64,000 nucleotides of DNA from Bacillus_BA songklensis (GCF_042649685.1 NZ_JBHRZT010000072.1:496001-560000), one strand, 5' to 3'. Shown: positions 43,798-52,397, numbered from the stretch's first letter. Numbers and translations are program-made. Notes: generated by a model from the sequence alone, not told the origin.

Positions 43798-44742
43798 CTA
43801 CCCTTTATGTTTGAGTAAGTTTAAATTTATTTCTTTTGGCTTGTTTTTAAAATATGAAATAGGTATCGAAAAAACTTCCGTTTGTTTTGCAACAAGAAGT
43901 TTATTAAAATGATTTCGGACAATTTCTTCCATGGCTAAAAAGCCGAATTTACGTGCCATAGCCCGATCAAAGACTGTAGGACTCCCTCCTCTTTGTATTT
44001 GCCCTAAAACAGTAGAGGTTGTCTTTATCCCTGTTAAGCTTGTAATTTGTTTGCTAATTTCAATTGCAGAACCGTATCCCTCAGCAACGATGACAAGTTG
44101 ATCTAAGTAACCCTTCATTTTGTTTAATTCGATTTGCTCGCATACTTCTGAAATACTTAATTTTTCTTCTGGAATCAATATACACTCTGCATTAGATGAA
44201 TATCCGCTGTTTAGTCCAATAAGCCCGCAGTTTCTCCCCATTACTTCCACAACATGGACCCTGTCGTGGGAAATGGCTGTATCCCTTATTCTATCGAGAC
44301 TTTCTACTACAACATTAAGACATGTATCATATCCGATTGAGTAATCACTACACCAAATATCGTTATCTATAGAAGCGGGAAAGGCCATAACATTAATCCC
44401 TTGAAGACTAAGTAACGAAGCTCCGGTTATAGAGCCGTTTCCACCAATTACAATTAATGCATCCAATCCCAGCTTTTTAATTTCATTTACGGCTCTTTCC
44501 ATTCCTTCAGATGTTTTCATTGCCTCGTTTCTTCCCGCAAATAGTATGCTTCCTCCCAATTTATAAACATGTCTAATGTTTTGATATTGAAGTTTTTTAT
44601 ACTCTTTATTAAAGAGACCGTTATACCCCCTGTATATCCCAATCATTTCATGGTGGTAACTTTCACCAATTTTAACGATTTCGCTTATTGCCGTATTCAT
44701 ACCAGGGGAATCCCCACCGCTAGTCAAAACTCCGACTTTCAT
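43798..44742 (-). CDS. 6-phosphofructokinase paralogue with altered ATP-site residue
   Basis: 314 residues of the PfkA fold: VGVLTSGGDSPGMNTAI (ATP loop), FPASIDNDIW with the catalytic TIDND-like Asp, VHVVEVMGRNCG and GQIQRGGSP. The usual GGDGS loop is GGNGSITGA, so the Asp that binds Mg-ATP is Asn. ATG 44742 has AAGAGG nine bases before it. It is the last gene of a PTS operon (EIIA, EIIB, EIIC), 25 bases after the EIIC stop. It may phosphorylate a different sugar phosphate made by this PTS, or be a regulatory or low-activity form. Confidence 0.82.
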   Translation of the reverse strand: MKVGVLTSGGDSPGMNTAISEIVKIGESYHHEMIGIYRGYNGLFNKEYKKLQYQNIRHVYKLGGSILFAGRNEAMKTSEGMERAVNEIKKLGLDALIVIGGNGSITGASLLSLQGINVMAFPASIDNDIWCSDYSIGYDTCLNVVVESLDRIRDTAISHDRVHVVEVMGRNCGLIGLNSGYSSNAECILIPEEKLSISEVCEQIELNKMKGYLDQLVIVAEGYGSAIEISKQITSLTGIKTTSTVLGQIQRGGSPTVFDRAMARKFGFLAMEEIVRNHFNKLLVAKQTEVFSIPISYFKNKPKEINLNLLKHKG

Positions 44743-44766
44743 TCTGAAAGCCTCTTGCAATACTGA

Positions 44767-46125
44767 TTATCCATTATTAATCACCTTGGATTTCGTTTTC
44801 ATAAAGGAAGGGATTGCCAAAATTAAAACCAGTATAGCGACAAGTAAATAAATACCTATATTCCCCAGAAACAACGATGCCTTACCAAACAAAATCCCTA
44901 TAACCCCGAAATCAGCATCGCCAAATGTCGTGTCTTGGAAACCAAGATCCCCTAAAACCGGTAAAAGAAGGGCTGGCAAAAAAGTAATGGCTAAGCCGTT
45001 AACAAAAGCTCCAACAATTGCACCCGTTCTGCCGCCTGTTGCATTTCCGTAAATACCAGCAGTCGCACCACAGAAGAAATGAGGAACCAATCCCGGAATA
45101 ATTAATACTAGGCCGAAAGATCCCAATAAAAGCATACCCACAATGCCCCCTATAAAGCTTGATATAAACCCTAAAATAACGGCTGTAGGTGCATAAGGGA
45201 AGAACACAGCACAGTCTACAGCGGGAACAGCATTGGGAACGACTTTCGTGGCAATACCTTGGAATGCAGGGATTAATTCACCTAAAATCATTCGCACCCC
45301 TGCATAAACTACTGCAACACCAACAGAAAATTTTAAAGCAGCCATAATGGCGAAAATCAGATAATTTGTTTCGCCGGAAAGATTGCCTACAAAGGATGGA
45401 CCAGCTACGATTGCTGCCAATAAATAAAAGAACGTCATTGTGATAGCGGTAGATACAGTTGTGTCCCTTAAAAAGCCCCACTTTTCGGGAATCTTTATCT
45501 TTTCTGTACTCTGCTCCGGTTTACCAACGTACTTTCCTACCCATGCAGACAAATAGTAACCTAAGCTACCAAAATGTCCCATAGCAACCTCGTCCCCATC
45601 GGTAACCTTTAGAGTATATCTTTGTCCGATAGCTGGAGAGATAGCACTGTAGGCTCCAAGTATAAATCCTCCAATTAAAATTAATTCTGCGCCTATTAAA
45701 CCTGCAGTCTGAAGCACCGCTGACAGCAAACAAGCCATAAAAAATGTATGATGACCTGTTAAAAAGATATATTTATATTTTGTAAATCTTGCTACAAGAA
45801 TATTGGCAATGAAACCTACAACCATTATAAACATGGTTTCTTTTCCAAGAACGGTTTGCGCTACTGAAACAATGGCTTCATTATTTGGTACCACACCTTT
45901 TAAATGGAACCCGGATTGAATCATTTTTCCTAGCGGGTCCAAGTTGGCAACAATAATATCAGCTCCAGCACCTAACATTAAGAAACCAAGGATGGGTTTA
46001 AGAGTCCCTATCAAAATCTTATTTGCGGATTTCTTTAATGCTATTAATCCGATAAAGGACATTAATCCAATTAAAAATGCAGGCTGAGTCAAAATGTCAT
46101 TAGAAATCACTTTTAATAATGACAT
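44767..46125 (-). CDS. PTS EIIC component, UlaA (ascorbate) family
   Basis: 452 residues with about 11-12 hydrophobic segments. LGFLMLGAGADIIVANLDPL, FLTGHHTFFMACLLSAVLQT, and VVPNAVPAVDCAVFFPYAP are typical of the SgaT/UlaA family, which imports L-ascorbate or related compounds in a phosphoryl-transfer process. GGGGGAAAAG precedes the ATG. It lies between the EIIB gene and the PFK paralogue. Known ula operons also carry UlaD/E/F enzymes, which are absent here, so the substrate may not be ascorbate. Confidence 0.88.
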   Translation of the reverse strand: MSLLKVISNDILTQPAFLIGLMSFIGLIALKKSANKILIGTLKPILGFLMLGAGADIIVANLDPLGKMIQSGFHLKGVVPNNEAIVSVAQTVLGKETMFIMVVGFIANILVARFTKYKYIFLTGHHTFFMACLLSAVLQTAGLIGAELILIGGFILGAYSAISPAIGQRYTLKVTDGDEVAMGHFGSLGYYLSAWVGKYVGKPEQSTEKIKIPEKWGFLRDTTVSTAITMTFFYLLAAIVAGPSFVGNLSGETNYLIFAIMAALKFSVGVAVVYAGVRMILGELIPAFQGIATKVVPNAVPAVDCAVFFPYAPTAVILGFISSFIGGIVGMLLLGSFGLVLIIPGLVPHFFCGATAGIYGNATGGRTGAIVGAFVNGLAITFLPALLLPVLGDLGFQDTTFGDADFGVIGILFGKASLFLGNIGIYLLVAILVLILAIPSFMKTKSKVINNG

Positions 46126-46155
46126 AACTTTTCCCCCTTTGGCTTGATGTTTTCC

Positions 46156-46428
46156 CTATGACTTCTTTCTAAGACCCGGAAGGACATCTTCTCTAATCTT
46201 GTTCTTATTCATATAACTTCTTACTATTAGAACATCCTTATTGACAAAATGTGTTGCAAATTCTTTTACCGTAATTATGAAATCTGCCTCTTTTCCCTGT
46301 GCAGCAGCAAAGTCACAAGATTCTACATCTACTGTAATCCCTTCCTCCTCGCAAATTTCTTCGATTTTCATTTTTAACATTAAACTGCTGCCGATTCCAT
46401 TTCCGCACACCGTCACAATTTTCAGCAT
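46156..46428 (-). CDS. PTS EIIB component (lactose/ascorbate-galactitol type)
   Basis: 90 residues. TVCGNGIGSSLMLKMKIEEI holds the phosphorylated Cys in the usual loop. Takes the phosphate from EIIA and passes it to the substrate in the EIIC channel. GGGAGGAATT precedes the ATG; gaps to the EIIA gene (22 bases) and EIIC gene (30 bases) indicate one operon. Confidence 0.9.
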   Translation of the reverse strand: MLKIVTVCGNGIGSSLMLKMKIEEICEEEGITVDVESCDFAAAQGKEADFIITVKEFATHFVNKDVLIVRSYMNKNKIREDVLPGLRKKS

Positions 46429-46450
46429 CGCAATTCCTCCCTAAAATACT

Positions 46451-46903
46451 TCAGCTACTCGAATATTGATCGATCAATACAAGAATTTCTTGTTTATTTT
46501 TGGTTTGTAAAATTTTATTGATATTTTCTTCTTCCATGAGAAGATCTGACAATTGGGATAATGCCTTTAAATGCGTTTCATCATCGATTGCTGCTAACAC
46601 AAAAATCAGATGAACCGCATGTTCTTCTTCCTCACTAAAATACACAGGTTCCTCCAGGTGTAGTAAGCTCATGGAGATTTGCAGTACACCGTTATCGGGT
46701 CTGGCATGCGGGATCGCCACTTTTGGAACTATAACAATATATGGACCAAATTTTTTTACATTTTCGATCATTGATTGTACATATTGCTCTGTAATGAACC
46801 GATTTTGCAACAATGGGAAGGCTGCAGTTCTAATTCCATCTTCCCAATTCTTAACACGAGTTTTCATCATAATAGTCTCAGGGGTCAACAATTCGTTTAG
46901 CAA
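46451..46903 (-). CDS. PTS EIIA component (fructose/mannitol-ascorbate type)
   Basis: 150 residues. KVAIPHARPDNGV carries the phosphorylated His; HLIFVLAAIDDETHLKALSQ is the usual strand-helix. The frame is open to 46951, but AAAAAGGAG lies 12 bases before a TTG at 46903 that yields MLNELLTPETIMM, the normal start of this family. The ATG at 46951 has AGGGA directly against it, which would be too close. The first gene of the EIIA-EIIB-EIIC-PFK operon. Confidence 0.82.
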   Translation of the reverse strand: MLNELLTPETIMMKTRVKNWEDGIRTAAFPLLQNRFITEQYVQSMIENVKKFGPYIVIVPKVAIPHARPDNGVLQISMSLLHLEEPVYFSEEEEHAVHLIFVLAAIDDETHLKALSQLSDLLMEEENINKILQTKNKQEILVLIDQYSSS

Positions 46904-46950
46904 TGGTTTATATGGCTCCTTTTTCAACAACTTATTTTGCGGGTGGGACA

Positions 46951-46998
46951 TTCCCTATTTTTTAAAAGGGTTTCCCTTTCACTTTCCTTTAAAATAGG
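46951..46998 (-). promoter_or_regulatory. Imperfect hairpin in the leader of the PTS operon
   Basis: On the plus strand CCTATTTTTTAAAAGG pairs with CCTTTAAAATAGG around GTTTCCCTTTCACTTT. It lies immediately before the EIIA coding region and has no U tract, so it could control translation or mRNA stability rather than termination. Confidence 0.4.
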
Positions 46999-47009
46999 AC
47001 TTAACACAA

Positions 47010-47261
47010 ATACAGGGATAATTTGGGCGGGCAATGGTTGAACCAATCTAACTGGTCAGTAATTAATTTCGATACAAATTTAGAATGGTTATACATCTTT
47101 CGTCCAGGGTCAACTTACACATCCCTCCTTTCCCAAAGATTTCTACTATAAAATTCTTTTTATAACTTTATATTCATGTTTAAAGGATTCATGATTGTTC
47201 TAGTTAGTTTCTTGAAGTAAATTTTTAATTCTGCCTTATACATAGTCTCATCTAGTAATTT
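47010..47261. other. Upstream region of the PTS operon
   Basis: No ORF of note. Probably holds the promoter; no clear catabolite-response element was identified by eye. Confidence 0.35.
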
Positions 47262-47308
47262 GCAAAAAAGAAACCAGCTGATTTTACACCAGCCGGTTTC
47301 TTTTTTGC
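47262..47308. terminator. Long hairpin with GAAACC/GGTTTC arms
   Basis: GCAAAAAAGAAACC(A)GCTG pairs with CAGC(C)GGTTTCTTTTTTGC; symmetrical, active in either direction. Confidence 0.8.
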
Positions 47309-47394
47309 GTTTAGACTCTAATACCTATTTTGACTCTCTGGTTCTTACCTACGATCATTGGTTCCCCGCTCATATTTATGATTAGGAAAAAGCT

Positions 47395-47613
47395 TGAACT
47401 ACTCCCACTTAGCTAACGCTTGAAGTGAGAGATTCCTGCGAACACTAGTGTATCCACCAGTTTCTTAGCAGGCTACCCTCGTAGTCCCTACGATTGATAC
47501 GAAATTCGTATGGTCTTGCCGTCTTGTTTTTGGTTTTTTGACACTTGGTTTTCGCGCCACAAGTCCCACTTACTCATTGGGCTACGTCCTGTACATTCCT
47601 TGAAGTGGGAGTA
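47395..47613 (-). mobile_element. Orphan IS200/IS605-type right end / omegaRNA-like element
   Basis: Read on the minus strand, the segment is a series of hairpins: CGTAGGGACTACG, a CCTGC/GCAGG long-range pair around ACACTAGTGT, and a terminal AAGTGGGAGTAGTTCAAGC whose stem partner is CTCACTTCAAGCGTTAGC. A second hairpin with AAGTGGGACT lies at 47560-47613. This is the layout of the 3' end of IS605 elements where the TnpB guide RNA scaffold lies. No tnpB is attached. It may be a non-autonomous (PATE/MITE-like) derivative. Confidence 0.5.
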
Positions 47614-47719
47614 TTCTTTCGGAAAATGATAAAAAAGTCCGATAAAAACTTTTTAATCATCCTATTTACGATGGAGAAAAATGAACTATGTATCTTGTTG
47701 AGATCTCCAGATCGAATTC

Positions 47720-48676
47720 TTACTTTTTCTTTTCCAAATAATCCGCAATCCCCATTGCGCAAACATTTAAATCGAGTTGGATGATTTCATCAACATCAGG
47801 GCTTGGGGACACATTTTTTTCAGCCAAATATTCGCTTATCTTTGCAAAAAGACCTTTTGATATGGAAGCTGTTTTTTCTTTGAAAGACGCATCCGCTTGT
47901 TCTTTTGTGACGCTTTCACCCGTTTCGACGAATATAGGAAGCCAGTATCTTAGTTGTTTGAATGCGAGGTCAGGGTTTTCAGACATGCCGTAATGGCCAA
48001 AATAAATCCGGTCAATGTTCAAATTTTCGATGCGGTCAGCGGCTTCAAGCATCGCTTGAGGATTAAATTGATTTGGTGAAGTTGAAGGCAGATAAAACTC
48101 AAAGCCTTTTGAAAGCAATTGCGGATAATAGACTCCAACGGTATCTCCCGTGAAAATGCCGCTGCTGTATGGATCGTAAATAGAAAAATGATGATTGGCG
48201 TGTCCTGGGGTGTTAAGGAAGGTCAATGTTCGATTTTTGCCGATTTGAAGTGTATCTCCGTCCTCTTTCACTACTAGTCTATCTTCAGGAATCGGCAGAA
48301 TCGGATTAAAAAATTCGTCGAATTGCTGGCCATATACTGCCCGGGCACCTTGAATCAACCTGGACGGATTCACAAGATGCCGCTTTCCTTTTGGATGGAC
48401 AATTACTTTGGCGTTTGGACATCTTTCCAGCAATAACCCTGCACCGCCCGCGTGATCAAGGTGAATATGGGTGACAATAATATATTTGACTTCTGCCGTA
48501 TCTACCTCTAAAGCTTCCAACCCTTTTAATAAATAAGGAATGGATGGGCTCGCGCTAGTTTCAATGATTGTTATGTCTTCTTCATGGATGACATATGTAC
48601 CTGTTCTGTTTTCTTTGCCTAAATCAAACACATCAATCAAGGAAATTCCATAACCCAAATCGATTGGTTTTCTCAT
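47720..48676 (-). CDS. MBL-fold metallo-hydrolase
   Basis: 318 residues. The metal motif IVTHIHLDHAGGAG (HxHxDH) is followed by TPGHANHHFSIY, FTGDTVGVYYP and a late FGHYG, which gives the full set of zinc ligands. N-terminal strands TYVIHEEDITIIETSASPS are usual for the family. No signal peptide. Substrate not predictable; the C-terminal 70 residues are helical. Start ATG 48676 with AGGAGGATGA. Confidence 0.87.
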   Translation of the reverse strand: MRKPIDLGYGISLIDVFDLGKENRTGTYVIHEEDITIIETSASPSIPYLLKGLEALEVDTAEVKYIIVTHIHLDHAGGAGLLLERCPNAKVIVHPKGKRHLVNPSRLIQGARAVYGQQFDEFFNPILPIPEDRLVVKEDGDTLQIGKNRTLTFLNTPGHANHHFSIYDPYSSGIFTGDTVGVYYPQLLSKGFEFYLPSTSPNQFNPQAMLEAADRIENLNIDRIYFGHYGMSENPDLAFKQLRYWLPIFVETGESVTKEQADASFKEKTASISKGLFAKISEYLAEKNVSPSPDVDEIIQLDLNVCAMGIADYLEKKK

Positions 48677-48737
48677 AAAATCATCCTCCTGTAACCCTGT
48701 TTTGTTTTATTTTACCTTTTTAACGCTGCTAAATCTA

Positions 48738-48980
48738 TCATATTTCATGTTCTATATACCAGTTAGGATTGAATTGCTCGTATAAATCATAATAATGGTC
48801 GTCATCCAATCCCGTTTTCTCTTCGCAAGCTAAGAAAGCGACAGTCAGCAGTTCTTCTAGCTGAGGGGCTGTCCTCTCTTCCTCTAGCGGTATTAAGACA
48901 GAGGTTATGCTTTCAGGATTTTTTATAACAGCTTCATACTTCTAATCATCAAGTGTTATAAAATTGTCTAAATTTGTCAT
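48738..48980 (-). pseudogene. Small hypothetical gene with an in-frame TAG
   Basis: From the ATG at 48980 the frame reads MTNLDNFITLDD, TAG (48942-48944), then KYEAVIKNPESITSVLIPLE and on to QFNPNWYIEHEI and TGA. The downstream 67 codons have clear coding character. No ribosome site is evident before the first ATG, so the gene may instead have lost its start. Function unknown. Confidence 0.45.
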
Positions 48981-49075
48981 ACTGTATACTACACATTAGG
49001 TTAAATTATGATGTAATGCCATGTTTAAAGATTTATCGTGCTATTTTATTATTTACTTTATGAAGAGGTGGTCAT

Positions 49076-49537
49076 ATGCCAATGCAACGTACATTTATAA
49101 TGGTCAAGCCGGATGGTGTGAAACGAGGTTTAATTGGGGAAATTGCAAAGCGCTTTGAACAAAAGGGGTTCACTTTATTGAATGCCGAGCTTATGACGAT
49201 TGATCGAGCAAAAGCGGAATCTCATTATATGGAACATCAAGATAAGCCGTTTTTTGGAGACCTGGTTGATTTTATTACGTCAGGCCCTGTTTTTGCAATG
49301 GTTTGGGAAGGAGAAAACATTATAGAAGTTTCCCGTCTCATGATTGGAAAAACAAGTCCGGCAGAAGCATTGCCTGGTACGATTCGCGGTGACTTTGCAT
49401 GCACGAAATCGGAAAACGTAATCCATGGGTCCGATTCTCTCTTAAGCGCCGAACGGGAAATTGCGAATTTTTTTGACCCGCTGGCAGTGCGTTCATTAGA
49501 TGAGGATTATCCTTATGACGAACGAAAATCAGTTTGA
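49076..49537 (+). CDS. ndk: Nucleoside diphosphate kinase
   Basis: 153 residues. TFIMVKPDGVKRGLIGEI at the start, GTIRGDFACTKSENVIHGSD with the phosphorylated His, and the final AEREIANFF are the family signatures. It equalises NTP pools by phosphate transfer. GAAGAGGTGG precedes the ATG. The usual R-x-x-x-GDT form has GKTSPAEALPGT, normal. The C terminus is slightly longer than the typical 149 residues. A strong terminator follows. Confidence 0.95.
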   Translation: MPMQRTFIMVKPDGVKRGLIGEIAKRFEQKGFTLLNAELMTIDRAKAESHYMEHQDKPFFGDLVDFITSGPVFAMVWEGENIIEVSRLMIGKTSPAEALPGTIRGDFACTKSENVIHGSDSLLSAEREIANFFDPLAVRSLDEDYPYDERKSV

Positions 49538-49562
49538 GTGGTTAAACATATGTTAAGAGGAT

Positions 49563-49614
49563 GACCCGGCAAGAGAAATCCCATAAAGCCAAGGATTTTT
49601 CGGCCGGGTCTTTT
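49563..49614 (+). terminator. Terminator of ndk
   Basis: GACCCGGC / GCCGGGTC outer arms and AATCC / GGATT inner arms, then TTTTC. It begins with AGAGGATGACC, sharing its first bases with the GAGGATGACTC repeats. Confidence 0.8.
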
Positions 49615-49687
49615 CAGTAAAAACGTCTCTGGCTGTCTATTTTAAGCTTAGGGGACAGCTCCTTTGTTTTTTATATGTACCTCTTTT

Positions 49688-49953
49688 TCAACTCTTTGAA
49701 TCCTGATATTGTTCTTTAAGGCTGGCAATCCCCTCTTTACACACTCCATAGCTGAGCCAGGAACAGCCTTCACACAGGTAGTCAAGATCGTCTGGATTGA
49801 CGTAACGTGCAACCATTTTTTTAAATACCCAGTGGAAATGAGTGACATTGTTATAGCCGACTTCACTTGCAATCTCTGTCACTTGTAAAAACGAATTCGT
49901 TAACAAATTATCCTCAATAAAGTAGCGTCCTTTCCCCTTTAACGTATAAAAAA
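49688..49953 (-). pseudogene. AraC-type helix-turn-helix remnant
   Basis: The frame reads IFYTLKGKGRYFIEDNLLTN, then SFLQVTEIASEVGYNNVTHF and HWVFKKM, the second AraC helix-turn-helix (IA-EVGY-N-THF---FKK). After it comes DDLDYLCEGCSWLSYGVCKE, foreign to the family. No start is visible and the first HTH is absent. Confidence 0.55.
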
Positions 49954-49956
49954 TCT

Positions 49957-50052
49957 CTAGTGGTCACAGCCTAATTCATTTGGATTGTTTGGCACATCTT
50001 TAGACACATGCCATCCTTGTGACTCGTAAATTCTTATTCTGTTTGTTTCCAT
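49957..50052 (-). CDS. 31-residue peptide gene
   Basis: AAAGGAGGG before ATG 50052. Product opens METNRIRIYESQGWHVSKDV and ends NELGCDH. Good translation signals but unknown family; it may be the intact head of a gene otherwise lost. Confidence 0.4.
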   Translation of the reverse strand: METNRIRIYESQGWHVSKDVPNNPNELGCDH

Positions 50053-50427
50053 GTCTGCCCTCCTTTAGGCTGTTGGTTATAGATTTGGCAATTCCTCCGT
50101 AATTATTCTCTGCTGAGCCTTCGAGCCCCGTTTGCGTAACAAAAAAGAGATGTCTGTTTAATATTAATGTTGACATTTACAAGTTCGATGTCACTCTCCA
50201 GATTGCGATAAAATCACAACAATTGCGGGTTGTATTGCGCCATTTCAAGATAAAATCGGGTAGATTTCTTAAGTTTGATGAGAACTTCCTCTTCTTCCAA
50301 CAGATAAGGACTTAACGAGCGATTTTTGGGCCTGCACCACTTCCCGCAGTGGAATTCGATGGAAAATTTTTCAGCAGAGTTATAGCTCGATCATTTATAT
50401 AACACTTATTAGAGGAACTAAAAACAT
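50053..50427. other. Spacer with a short coding scrap
   Basis: Minus-strand codons around 50220-50315 read PYLLEEEEVLIKLKKSTRFY then LEMAQYNPQLL and a stop; no start, family unknown. Nothing else recognised. Confidence 0.3.
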
Positions 50428-50463
50428 GCAAAAGAGCCCTTGACGAAAAAAGGGCTCTTTTGC
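50428..50463. terminator. Perfect 14-base hairpin
   Basis: GCAAAAGAGCCCTT pairs exactly with AAGGGCTCTTTTGC; loop GACGAAAA. Confidence 0.85.
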
Positions 50464-50505
50464 GTTCATAGAAACGTAGTTTTATAGTTTTATAAACGGT
50501 GATTC

Positions 50506-50670
50506 TTAAATTTTTATATTTGTTATGCTATGTTTTATTTCATCATAAAAATCGTGCAATTTTTCAAGAATCTCTTGCTGCCATGATGTATCACCAATAC
50601 TTCCTGCATAAAGATACAGGTCTAAATAATCATTCACCCATAGTTGTGTCTCTTTCATATCCATAACCAT
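50506..50670 (-). CDS. Hypothetical 54-residue protein
   Basis: Minus-strand frame MVMDMKETQLWVNDYLDLYL, YAGSIGDTSWQQEILEKLHD and a short tail. Helical with aromatic residues. The ribosome site is weak (GGATTTAG). It lies twelve bases after the YhfH-like gene, so translation could be coupled. Confidence 0.45.
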   Translation of the reverse strand: MVMDMKETQLWVNDYLDLYLYAGSIGDTSWQQEILEKLHDFYDEIKHSITNIKI

Positions 50671-50681
50671 CTAAATCCATA

Positions 50682-50813
50682 TCACGATTCTTCGTGTTTT
50701 CCGATACAACGTTCACATTCATATAAATAAGACTCATGTTGTTCTTCAATTTCATATCCGCATTCACGACATTCCTTTTTTGGTAAGTGACGGTAAAATT
50801 CTAAACTTAACAT
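50682..50813 (-). CDS. YhfH-like small zinc-ribbon protein
   Basis: 43 residues. MLSLEFYRHLPKKECRECGY and EIEEQHESYLYECERC give a CxxC-x18-CxxC zinc ribbon in the layout of Bacillus YhfH (FF--LP-K-C-ECG---EEQHE-Y---C--C). GGGGAGGTAA precedes the ATG. Function unknown. Confidence 0.65.
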   Translation of the reverse strand: MLSLEFYRHLPKKECRECGYEIEEQHESYLYECERCIGKHEES

Positions 50814-50999
50814 GTTTATTACCTCCCCTTATTTATTTGTTAGTTTCATTGTATTATAACACATTTTAAAAGTCAACACCTGTTATATAATTGATAATTA
50901 ATTTATTCTAAGGGACGGGCACTTTTCATTTCCGCAAATAGTGGTAAAATAAGAATGAAGCTGACTCATTGAAACTTTTGAATATGGAGGGCAAGCAAA

Positions 51000-52397
51000 A
51001 TGGAAAACCAACAACTCGTTACCGTGATTCATGACAATCAATCGATTCAACTACACATAAATCGCATGGCGATTTATCATGTGTGTACGATTATTGAAGC
51101 CGTTAATGCCGAGAGTGAATGTTTTTATTTGTTCTTTTATAAAAATCAATTCCTTACAGGCCGGAAAGCCTCTCAATTAAATCGGCAGTCGCGTATCGAA
51201 ACGGTGTTCAAGCAAGGAATCGTTTTCCATTTTCCCCATCCGCTGATCAAGGCTTTACTGACGAAAAATCAACCTTTCATTTTCCAGAACTTCAATCAAT
51301 TATTGAAAAACGTACAGCGGCAATATTCTCCTCAAGAAACAATGATGATCTTTTCTTTCTTTGATTCCTTTATTCAAAAAGAAAAACTGATCAAACTTAT
51401 GACGAATTCCTTTTATCAATACCGGAGAAACGGTCAATTATTTTTAGCATATCGAATTATCCGGATTTTAAGGGATTTTGCGCCGGAAAGTAAACTCGCA
51501 CAAGAGATATGTAATCATATACAATACCTGAAGTATGCAAAGCTTTATGATCTTCCCGACCAGACTCTACAAGAAAAAGACCCCCTTTATGCAGAACAAC
51601 TGCACTTTCAGCAAAGGGAGAATGAACGCTTCTTTTCCCTTCTTCAAACGAGCCTGACCAAAGAAGACAGATGGATCGACATGGCGGCCCTTTACATCGA
51701 TCAATTCATCCAGTCCAAAGAGCCTGACACTGACGCTTATCATGTTCTTTTTTCCTTTCTTTCTCGCCATTTTTCAGAGGAGGAGACTTCTGATCTATTA
51801 CAGGATTTATGTACACGAGGCCCTGTTTTTCCGCAGCTGCGTGAAGATTTATTCGATTTATGGATGAATCTCCAGCGATATAACGAAGCTGTCCAATTAT
51901 TAGCGGAGCAGCAAGCACCTCTTACCCCATCTCAATATGAACAACTCATAGACGCCCTTGAAAACAGTTCGTTAGCCTCCGACAGGCTTCATATAGAAAA
52001 GATGAATGCGCTGCTCATTTACCAGACCCATCCTGAAAAACTGGAGAAACTGCTGCGGCTATGTATACCGCTATTACTAAGAAAATATGACCTCACCTTT
52101 GTCAAAGAATGGGTGCAACCATTTGAACGACTGAATTTTGCTCTGCCAACCGTACAGAAAGTGAAGAAGATGGTGGAAATGACTGAAGATCCTGACCAGC
52201 AGTTAGGTTTAGGGAAACTTTATTACCAGATGAACCAATTAGAAAAAGCGGTCGAGTGCTTTAGCTGGGAGATGGAATTGAAACCGACAGATCCGGTTCC
52301 TGTCCAATGGCTGACCAAGGTATACCGGGAATTAGGAATGATAGAAGAATCAAAAGCGTACGAGTACATGTATTCAAATATGCAAAAATACGCATAA
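51000..52397 (+). CDS. TPR-repeat hypothetical protein
   Basis: 465 residues. A beta-rich N-terminal 60 residues (VTVIHDNQSIQLHINRMAIY) is followed by all-helical sequence; the last 60 residues (LGLGKLYYQMNQLEKAVECF, TDPVPVQWLTKVYRELGMIE) match tetratricopeptide repeats. GGAGGGCAAGCAAA precedes the ATG. It is a single gene and looks intact. Likely a protein-interaction scaffold, with no known partner. Confidence 0.75.
   Translation: MENQQLVTVIHDNQSIQLHINRMAIYHVCTIIEAVNAESECFYLFFYKNQFLTGRKASQLNRQSRIETVFKQGIVFHFPHPLIKALLTKNQPFIFQNFNQLLKNVQRQYSPQETMMIFSFFDSFIQKEKLIKLMTNSFYQYRRNGQLFLAYRIIRILRDFAPESKLAQEICNHIQYLKYAKLYDLPDQTLQEKDPLYAEQLHFQQRENERFFSLLQTSLTKEDRWIDMAALYIDQFIQSKEPDTDAYHVLFSFLSRHFSEEETSDLLQDLCTRGPVFPQLREDLFDLWMNLQRYNEAVQLLAEQQAPLTPSQYEQLIDALENSSLASDRLHIEKMNALLIYQTHPEKLEKLLRLCIPLLLRKYDLTFVKEWVQPFERLNFALPTVQKVKKMVEMTEDPDQQLGLGKLYYQMNQLEKAVECFSWEMELKPTDPVPVQWLTKVYRELGMIEESKAYEYMYSNMQKYA

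Noticed and set aside
43798..46951. Complete ascorbate utilisation operon
   Set aside because: EIIA/B/C of the Ula type are present, but no UlaG, UlaD, UlaE or UlaF gene is near; the fourth gene is a phosphofructokinase.
47545..47784. 79-codon plus-strand frame
   Set aside because: Overlaps the structured IS605-like end and the end of the MBL gene on the other strand; no ribosome site.
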